NCBI GenBank assembly: GCA_017562135.1
Contig: QEYB01001370.1
Location: 1 to 16,849, forward strand
Direction: 5' to 3'
DNA length: 16,849 nucleotides
Source of the DNA: Dipylidium caninum
Lineage: Eukaryota > Platyhelminthes > Cestoda > Cyclophyllidea > Dipylidiidae
A program made the position numbers and the translations under genes. Positions 11,353-16,849 of the stretch are shown piece after piece. How positions within the stretch are numbered: position 1 is the stretch's first letter; the number at the start of each line of letters is the position of its first letter. The notes under the pieces were generated by a model. It was not told the DNA's origin. It worked only from the letters and a program-made list of their open reading frames with translations, and did no database searches.

Positions 11353-12784
11353 ATGGGCTGGATGATGCGCCAATTTGGAGGATTTTTGCCTATGCCATTT
11401 GACAGTGGAGGAGGTCAATGTGAGATGGAGGGGGAGATTGAGGACCGGATACTGCGCCGTGTGAGGCCAAATGGCACACATGCAACGCTTCTTCGGCTCA
11501 TCCAAGCTACGCTCCACCGAGGTGATGCACAATGGGCTGGATGATGCGCCAATTTGGAGGATTTTTGCCTATGCCATTTGACAGTGGAGGAGGTCAATGT
11601 GAGATGGAGGGGGAGATTGAGGACCGGATACTGCGCCGTGTGAGGCCAAATGGCACACATGCAACGCTTCTTCGGCTCATCCAAGCTACGCTCCACCGAG
11701 GTGATGCACAATGGGCTGGATGATGCGCCAATTTGGAGGATTTTTGCCTATGCCATTTGACAGTGGAGGAGGTCAATGTGAGATGGAGGGGGAGATTGAG
11801 GACCGGATACTGCGCCGTGTGAGGCCAAATGGCACACATGCAACGCTTCTTCGGCTCATCCAAGCTACGCTCCACCGAGGTGATGCACAATGGGCTGGAT
11901 GATGCGCCAATTTGGAGGATTTTTGCCTATGCCATTTGACAGTGGAGGAGGTCAATGTGAGATGGAGGGGGAGATTGAGGACCGGATACTGCGCCGTGTG
12001 AGGCCAAATGGCACACATGCAACGCTTCTTCGGCTCATCCAAGCTACGCTCCACCGAGGTGATGCACAATGGGCTGGATGATGCGCCAATTTGGAGGATT
12101 TTTGCCTATGCCATTTGACAGTGGAGGAGGTCAATGTGAGATGGAGGGGGAGATTGAGGACCGGATACTGCGCCGTGTGAGGCCAAATGGCACACATGCA
12201 ACGCTTCTTCGGCTCATCCAAGCTACGCTCCACCGAGGTGATGCACAATGGGCTGGATGATGCGCCAATTTGGAGGATTTTTGCCTATGCCATTTGACAG
12301 TGGAGGAGGTCAATGTGAGATGGAGGGGGAGATTGAGGACCGGATACTGCGCCGTGTGAGGCCAAATGGCACACATGCAACGCTTCTTCGGCTCATCCAA
12401 GCTACGCTCCACCGAGGTGATGCACAATGGGCTGGATGATGCGCCAATTTGGAGGATTTTTGCCTATGCCATTTGACAGTGGAGGAGGTCAATGTGAGAT
12501 GGAGGGGGAGATTGAGGACCGGATACTGCGCCGTGTGAGGCCAAATGGCACACATGCAACGCTTCTTCGGCTCATCCAAGCTACGCTCCACCGAGGTGAT
12601 GCACAATGGGCTGGATGATGCGCCAATTTGGAGGATTTTTGCCTATGCCATTTGACAGTGGAGGAGGTCAATGTGAGATGGAGGGGGAGATTGAGGACCG
12701 GATACTGCGCCGTGTGAGGCCAAATGGCACACATGCAACGCTTCTTCGGCTCATCCAAGCTACGCTCCACCGAGGTGATGCACA

Positions 12785-12963
12785 ATGGGCTGGATGATGC
12801 GCCAATTTGGAGGATTTTTTGCCTATGCCATTTGACAGTGGAGGAGGTCAATGTGAGATGGAGGGGAGATTGAGGACCGGATACTGCGCCGTGTGAGGCC
12901 AAATGGCACACATGCAACGCTTCTTCGGCTCATCCAAGCTACGCTCCACCGAGGTGATGCACA
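12785..12963. repeat. Variant monomer, 179 bp with compensating indels
   Basis: T5 becomes T6 at 12815-12820, and the G5 run loses one G near 12864, so total length is unchanged. It lies 9 repeats after the 11173 variant. Confidence 0.9.
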
Positions 12964-13321
12964 ATGGGCTGGATGATGCGCCAATTTGGAGGATTTTTGC
13001 CTATGCCATTTGACAGTGGAGGAGGTCAATGTGAGATGGAGGGGGAGATTGAGGACCGGATACTGCGCCGTGTGAGGCCAAATGGCACACATGCAACGCT
13101 TCTTCGGCTCATCCAAGCTACGCTCCACCGAGGTGATGCACAATGGGCTGGATGATGCGCCAATTTGGAGGATTTTTGCCTATGCCATTTGACAGTGGAG
13201 GAGGTCAATGTGAGATGGAGGGGGAGATTGAGGACCGGATACTGCGCCGTGTGAGGCCAAATGGCACACATGCAACGCTTCTTCGGCTCATCCAAGCTAC
13301 GCTCCACCGAGGTGATGCACA

Positions 13322-13776
13322 ATGGGCTGGATGATGCGCCAATTTGGAGGATTTTTGCCTATGCCATTTGACAGTGGAGGAGGTCAATGTGAGATGGAGG
13401 GGAGATTGAGGACCGGATACTGCGCCGTGTGAGGCCAAATGGCACACATGCAACGCTTCTTCGGCTCATCCAAGCTACGCTCCACCGAGGTGATGCACAA
13501 TGGGCTGGATGATGCGCCAATTTGGAGGATTTTTGCCTATGCCATTTGACAGTGGAGGAGGTCAATGTGAGATGGAGTGGGAGATTGAGGACCGGATACT
13601 GCGCCGTGTGAGGCAAAATGGCAACACATGCAACGCTTCTTCGGCTCATCCAAAGCTACGCTCCACCGAGGTGATGCACAATGGGCTGGATGATGCGCCA
13701 ATTTGGAGGATTTTTTTTGCCTATGCCATTTGACAGTGGAGGAGGTCAATGTGAGATGGAGGGGGAGATTTGAGGA
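13322..13776. repeat. Right terminal, diverging end of the array
   Basis: The last two and a half monomers depart from the core. The unit at 13322 loses a G in the G5 run. The unit at 13500 has G to T at 13578, C to A near 13615, and extra A residues near 13623 and 13653. The final partial unit, from 13681, has the T5 run expanded to T8 (13711-13718) and an extra T near 13771. The array stops inside the monomer after GAGGA at 13776. Loss of homogeneity at an array edge is expected under unequal-exchange models (established knowledge). Confidence 0.9.
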
Positions 13777-14698
13777 TGGCATCTTTCATTCTCACTCATG
13801 ACTCCTTTCGGGTACGCCCTCACATATCTCGTTCAAAGCCCCTCCCAAACAGATTGAACAGACGCTACCCACAAATGAATGTTACTAGCCAAATGCCAGA
13901 ACAAAGAAACTCATTTACCATCGAAGAATGCAAGAAAAGGGGCTAACCAGCGCCTACAATCAGATTCAATAATAGCAGTCAACCAAATCCAACCCTCTAC
14001 ACTAACAGACAGTATATTATTGCATTAAACATGGAGTAACAACAACGAGATGCCCTAACAGCCTCAAGCCTGACTTAATCATATAACCATTATGCAATAC
14101 ACAATCTGCGCTTGTAGCCTCAACATGGACCCTAGGTAATCTACAATGCAAATGGAATAATTCAAAATCAGTAAGAAAACAAATGTCAAGAAGATGGGGT
14201 ACCAGTGCGCATGTTGCCTTACGTCCTCACGTATTAAAAGAGGTTCCTTTGTTTCATGCCAGAGATGGTAGGGTTGAAGGAAGACTAAGAACAAGCAGCA
14301 AAGGGACACGGCAAGTGCAGCAGTCACCGAAGACAACTCATGTCAACGCCGCAATCGAAGGGCCACTTCAACAAGACATTACTAGATAGAAACCTTAAAA
14401 AGAACACAAGTTAACTCTGACATAAGTAAACCTTTTCAAAAGACTAAATAACCTTACGTCAAGTATGCTTTATGAGGTCGTGAAAACGTATAAAGAACAC
14501 TCACTAATACAAAAAAGAGCACGAAAGCTATTAAGATAAAAGACGTATTAAGGCACCACCTGGCTTACGTATCAGAAAATTTCGGATTGCAGATAATTCT
14601 ACTGGAGTTTTCTACTGGTGAAAGCAGGCTAAAACACGGAAAATTCGCTGTAAACGACGAAAAACTGCTCCTCGCAAAGATAGTCACGATCAAATTGC
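13777..14698. other. Unique flanking DNA, no gene recognised
   Basis: Right after the array the sequence becomes non-repetitive and fairly A-rich. I see no satellite-derived fragment, no tRNA-like boxes and no protein I recognise. The stop-free stretches here are short (68 codons on + at 14183, 85 codons on - ending at 14079). The minus-strand one is hydrophobic but ends in ordinary noncoding-looking DNA and shows no conserved motif. I treat the whole stretch as intergenic or intronic. Confidence 0.7.
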
Positions 14699-14782
14699 AC
14701 TTCTTTCTCCTCTACTCTCCTGTCCTCTCCTCTCCTCTCCGCCTCTCCCGCCTCTCTCAGTTCCCCTTGACTCCTTTTCCCT
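14699..14782 (+). repeat. Pyrimidine-rich (CT) low-complexity tract
   Basis: Positions 14701-14758 are almost pure C and T, with single purines at 14714, 14722, 14741 and 14750. They are followed by a looser CT-rich tail. CTCTCC-type units recur imperfectly. Such tracts occur next to 3' splice sites and as simple-sequence DNA. No convincing splice acceptor or coding exon follows here, so I call it low complexity only. Confidence 0.8.
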
Positions 14783-14853
14783 GCTGGCCTCGTATTGCCT
14801 GCGTGTCCTAACGCCTCCGGCACCTACGTTGCTGTCGGTTGCCGAGAAAACTC

Positions 14854-14877
14854 GTGCTGCAAAGTGTAGAGCAGCAC
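14854..14877. repeat. Short perfect inverted repeat (7-bp arms, 10-nt loop)
   Basis: GTGCTGC at 14854-14860 is the exact reverse complement of GCAGCAC at 14871-14877, with loop AAAGTGTAGA. The arms are GC-rich and could form a small hairpin in RNA or single-stranded DNA. It sits between the pyrimidine tract and the purine tract. No poly-T follows, so it is not a recognisable terminator. Confidence 0.7.
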
Positions 14878-14937
14878 AGAGGAGAGAGGAGTAGGAGACA
14901 GGGGAAGTGGAAGTGGAAGTGGGAGTGGAGGGGAAAA
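14876..14937 (+). repeat. Purine-rich tract with (GTGGAA)-like units
   Basis: Nearly all A and G, containing GGAGAGAGGAG and three GTGGAA-like units at about 14907-14925, ending in GGAGGGGAAAA. Together with the pyrimidine tract at 14699 it makes a purine/pyrimidine strand switch across about 240 bp. The translated minus strand reads as alternating Pro-Leu residues, which is a low-complexity artefact and not a protein domain. Confidence 0.75.
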
Positions 14938-15333
14938 CATGCGAGAAGATAAACTGAGAAAACAAGCAAATCGCAAGCACAAGACAACACCAATCCACGC
15001 CACGAGATAGGAGGAGACTGGAAATAGCCTAAAGGAGGAAAGGCCAAAGGTGAAATTGACGGGTAAGGACAAATTACAATGTGGGGACAAGTTTGGCATC
15101 CCCTATCGTCAGTTGACGCATTTTGTTATAGTGTTTTAGCCGTCACTGCGTCCCTTCCTCCGAGTGTTGATTGCATAAGAAAATATAGTAGGGTGGTGTA
15201 TATACACATGCCCTGGTCCTAGTTGTAAGCATTGGTTGCCTTCCCTCTTTCGCCTTCTCTCTCTCTCCCGCACATGCCATTTTGGTCCCTGTCCTGATAT
15301 CCCCAATCTGGTAGGAAATGAGCACGGAGCATT
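14938..15333. other. Unique flanking DNA with a short CT microsatellite
   Basis: No gene or structured RNA recognised. A short TCTCTCTCTCTCCC run lies at about 15255-15268. The rest is mixed sequence without visible repeats. Confidence 0.6.
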
Positions 15334-15383
15334 GGGGAGAGGGGAGGGGGAGGGGAGGGCGGCTTGGGGAGGGGGGAGGGGGG
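15334..15383 (+). other. G-quadruplex-forming G-run cluster
   Basis: Within 50 bases there are eight runs of at least three G: GGGG at 15334, GGGG at 15341, GGGGG at 15346, GGGG at 15352, GGG at 15357, GGGG at 15366, GGGGGG at 15371 and GGGGGG at 15378. Most are separated by one or two bases. This far exceeds the usual four-run quadruplex pattern (established knowledge) and offers many alternative folds. It could be a regulatory element of a nearby promoter or simple G-rich low complexity. Nothing else in the window decides this. Confidence 0.75.
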
Positions 15384-15491
15384 AATGGAGGCACCACGGC
15401 AACTGCGGGAAAGCGGTCTGGGAAGATGATGGAAAGAGTGAAGGTGTGGAGAGGTGTGCGAAGATGGCGCTGAAAGAGGGCTTTGAATAAA

Positions 15492-15560
15492 GCAGAGAGA
15501 GGGTGAGAGTGGGAGAGAGGGAGAGAGGGCAGCGAGGGAAGAAAGGATAGGCAGACTAGA
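15492..15560 (+). repeat. GA-rich low-complexity tract
   Basis: Purine-rich, with repeated GAGAGAGGG and GGGAGAGAGG units, continuing less regularly to about 15575. An AATAAA hexamer lies just before it at 15486-15491. No gene ends convincingly there, so I do not call it a polyadenylation signal. Confidence 0.75.
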
Positions 15561-15616
15561 GTAGAGAGGGAGGCCAGGGGCGTTAAAAATTGTGATGTAG
15601 GGGAGGCGGCCGAGGA

Positions 15617-15662
15617 GACTGGCTGGTGGCTGGCTCGGCTGGCCGGATGCTGGCTGGCCGAT
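15617..15662 (+). repeat. CTGG/GGCTGG-rich short repeat
   Basis: Five or six imperfect GGCTGG units in under 50 bp (GACTGGCTGGTGGCTGGC, then CGGCTGGCCGGATG, then CTGGCTGGCCG). This is a small simple-sequence patch and accounts for part of a long minus-strand ORF that crosses it. Confidence 0.7.
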
Positions 15663-16378
15663 GTTAAGTAAAGCAATTTCTTCCCTAATGTAGCCCCACA
15701 AAATGGTCGCCCTGAGAAGCAGAAGGGCGCTCTTCGCTGATGTAGAAAGGACCTGTGTGAGGTGGGGTGCAAGTTGTGAGCCACGACTATCAGTCCACTG
15801 GTCGCTTACATCATGCCGCCTGAACGGTGTTTGGGGCGATGTGCGAACATGGCTTCGACGGAGTGGGGTAGGCTTAGACAACATGTGATATGCCACGCAC
15901 ACATTCAAAATCATTGCAGGTGGAATGGTCACCAATGTCATAAATAATGACACGACAAAAAATTCCCACATTCTCATTTGCGGCAGTGACGATGACCAGG
16001 TGCAGTAATTACTGGGATATTAGTCGACAATAGAAAAAAAACAACTGTGTGCTTGTTGCACAGGCGAAAAAACTGCAGTGTACAAAAATTGTTGAGTGGA
16101 ATATACTAAATTAATGATTATTGATGATTACTATATAATTTTTACTAAATTTTATGTGATTGTTTTTAAGGGATCGGAGGTGGGTATGCGGACTGTGCGG
16201 TCAGCATATTTGTTGTGCGGACGAGGATGCGATGTGCCCGTTGGTGGAGTTGAGCGGGGTTCATTCGTGATGTCTAATTGCTTATCCTTGATTGCCTAAA
16301 TTTATGGAACCATTTTTTGATGATAAATTCTACGAGGTGTGAGGTGTACGTAATAATGCTAAGTTGATTAAAGGGGAA
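15663..16378. other. Unique flanking DNA with an AT-rich patch, no gene recognised
   Basis: Mixed-composition sequence, then an AT-rich patch at about 16080-16170 with loosely repeated ATGATTA units. There are short stop-free stretches of 61 to 67 codons on + (15703, 16096). None has a recognisable motif. No terminal inverted repeats or target-site duplications mark a mobile element. Confidence 0.6.
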
Positions 16379-16407
16379 ATCAAGTAATGTTAGTCAGTTG
16401 ACTTGAT
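16379..16407. repeat. Short inverted repeat (ATCAAGT / ACTTGAT)
   Basis: ATCAAGT at 16379-16385 and its exact reverse complement ACTTGAT at 16401-16407 enclose 15 bases. This could be a small hairpin or a dyad binding site. With 7-bp arms in about 3 kb of flank it could also be chance. Confidence 0.4.
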
Positions 16408-16755
16408 AGCCTCTCTTTCGTCTGAGCTCATTAGGTCAGACATTTGTCACTTTCATTGGATTCTTTGCAACGAGAACCGCAGGGACTTTGCGGGTTTGCA
16501 AAGAAAATTGTCTGAACGATATGACCATTCTGGCGGAAGCCATTGTTGCGCGTTGCACAAAAGAGAGGCCACTTTACTAAGCTCAGTCTCCATGTGATAT
16601 ATTTGTTGGGCAGTAGGGTTGTATGAGGAATTGCAAAATGAACTGCTAGCAGCTTTATCACCTTGAGCTTAAAACCCGAATGTTTTCCTTGGTAAGAAAT
16701 TAAGACTTTGTGCAGGTTTTGGAGTATACTTTGGTTGGAAAATGGACTTTCACAG
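16408..16755. other. Unique flanking DNA, no gene recognised
   Basis: Ordinary-looking mixed sequence. The longest stop-free stretches nearby are 64 codons on + (16403-16597) and 76 codons on - (16431-16661). They overlap on opposite strands and have no recognisable domain. I see no RNA gene or repeat. Confidence 0.55.
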
Positions 16756-16767
16756 CCTCGAACGAGG
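16756..16767. promoter_or_regulatory. 12-bp palindrome CCTCGAACGAGG
   Basis: Arms CCTCG and CGAGG flank a two-base centre. Four bases downstream is TGACGTTA (16771-16778), one base different from the CRE consensus TGACGTCA. Both lie about 60-80 bp upstream of a TATA box, a usual distance for proximal promoter elements. Function is inferred from position only. Confidence 0.35.
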
Positions 16768-16834
16768 TGCTGACGTTATGTCGCATTTGGACGAAGGGGC
16801 CGTCAACTAAAGCCCCCGAGGACAGACAATTGGA

Positions 16835-16842
16835 TATAAAAG
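16835..16842 (+). promoter_or_regulatory. TATA box candidate (TATAAAAG)
   Basis: TATAAAAG matches the RNA polymerase II TATA consensus exactly, in the GC-mixed context GGATATAAAAGATG. If it is used, transcription would start about 25-35 bp downstream, just beyond the window's end, so the gene itself is not visible. CRE-like and palindromic motifs upstream add mild support. An 8-bp match alone is expected by chance every several tens of kilobases per strand. Confidence 0.4.
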
Positions 16843-16849
16843 ATGTGAT

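Larger units (their letters stand above)
4367..13321. repeat. Homogenised core of the satellite array (50 monomers)
   Basis: Copies start at 4367, 4546, 4725 and so on with a step of 179. Forty-four of the 50 units look identical base for base by eye. The six exceptions start at 5441, 7053, 8665, 9919, 11173 and 12785, each with one to three single-base changes. Identity this high over about 9 kb means either very recent amplification and homogenisation by unequal exchange, or a consensus that has collapsed and averaged different copies. No variant recurs with a fixed period, so there is no sign of a higher-order repeat. Confidence 0.93.
1..13776. repeat. 179-bp satellite DNA tandem array, about 75 head-to-tail copies
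   Basis: The landmark ATGGGCTGG recurs at 4546, 4725, 4904, 5083, 5262 and onward with an exact 179-bp step, always in the same orientation. Counting it across the window gives about 21 intervals from 135 to 4190 and 53 from 4190 to 13681, plus partial copies at both ends. No spacer, inverted copy or second repeat family interrupts the array, apart from two disrupted blocks in the noisy left part. The left end lies outside the window, so the array is longer than seen. A unit of 170-180 bp is common among centromeric and pericentromeric satellites in animals and plants (established knowledge). Assigning this array to such a region is inference. I do not recognise the family and could not search for it. 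Confidence 0.98.

Noticed and set aside
4190..12963. Higher-order repeat with a 7- or 9-monomer period
   Set aside because: A higher-order repeat needs the same variants to recur at the same place in each large unit. Here each variant monomer has a different set of changes and the monomers between are identical, so only the spacing, not the content, repeats.
1..13776. CRISPR array
   Set aside because: The whole 179-bp unit is conserved, with no short repeat and variable spacer division, and there are no cas-like genes. The flank looks eukaryotic.
1..13776. Tandem coding repeats of a large surface or structural protein
   Set aside because: The 179-bp period shifts the frame by two bases each copy and stops occur in every copy on both strands.
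14079..14336. Minus-strand 85-codon hydrophobic ORF resembling a small membrane protein
   Set aside because: Two hydrophobic stretches arise easily from A-rich DNA read as T-rich codons. There is no conserved motif, no neighbouring exon and no splice signal that I could support.
15486..15491. AATAAA polyadenylation signal
   Set aside because: No upstream exon or coding end supports it, and the hexamer is common by chance in this A-containing sequence.
15219..15977. Minus-strand ORF of 252 codons with a hydrophobic start
   Set aside because: Most of its length is Ser/Pro/Leu-rich low complexity produced by the GA-rich, G-run and CTGG-rich tracts read on the other strand. No domain or motif is recognisable, and it overlaps a 213-codon ORF in another minus frame, as expected for stop-poor biased sequence. 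The 28-residue hydrophobic start alone is not enough to call a gene.
13777..16849. Transposable element in the flank
   Set aside because: I looked for terminal inverted or direct repeats, target-site duplications, poly-A tails and transposase or reverse-transcriptase motifs. I found only short hairpins and a 10-bp coincidence (GTCAGTTGAC near 15109 and 16394).
1..16849. Telomeric repeats marking a chromosome end
   Set aside because: No tandem TTAGGG, TTAGG or their complements appear anywhere in the window.

Overview
This window is eukaryotic repeat DNA, not a gene-rich locus. Positions 1-13776 are one continuous head-to-tail tandem array of a 179-bp satellite monomer, about 75 copies by counting the recurring ATGGGCTGG landmark. 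Positions 13777-16849 are non-repetitive flanking DNA with no gene I can support. Nothing bacterial or phage-like is visible: no operon structure, no ribosome-binding sites in front of long ORFs, and no rRNA or tRNA. The flank has simple-sequence purine and pyrimidine tracts, a G-quadruplex motif and a TATA box, which fits an animal nuclear genome. An arthropod, perhaps a crustacean, is my guess from the overall look of the flank; the sequence does not prove it.

Layout. (1) 1-4366: satellite monomers with many private single-base insertions and deletions. Errors are densest at the left and thin out to about one per monomer near 4000. The mean spacing here is stretched to about 193 bp. Two blocks are badly disrupted, at about 1989-2012 and 2790-2968. 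(2) 4367-13321: a homogenised core of 50 monomers, of which 44 look identical by eye. The six variant monomers are 9, 9, 7, 7 and 9 repeats apart, and a seventh variant at 4190 lies 7 repeats before the first. (3) 13322-13776: the last two and a half monomers pick up new changes and the array stops inside a monomer. (4) 13777-16849: flank with a pyrimidine tract, a small hairpin and a purine tract (14699-14937), a G-quadruplex-forming run (15334-15383), GA-rich and CTGG-rich low complexity (15492-15662), an AT-rich stretch around 16080-16170, and a TATAAAAG box 7 bp from the window's end.

The monomer length (179 bp, not a multiple of 3), the near-perfect homogenisation and the short internal dyads fit a centromeric or pericentromeric satellite. 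Location and function are inference. The many short ORFs in the array (63 aa on +, 98 or 158 aa on -) are by-products of the repeat and should not be called genes. I see no evidence of a novel encoded system. What deserves attention is the satellite family itself and strong hints that part of the array sequence reflects assembly behaviour rather than biology.
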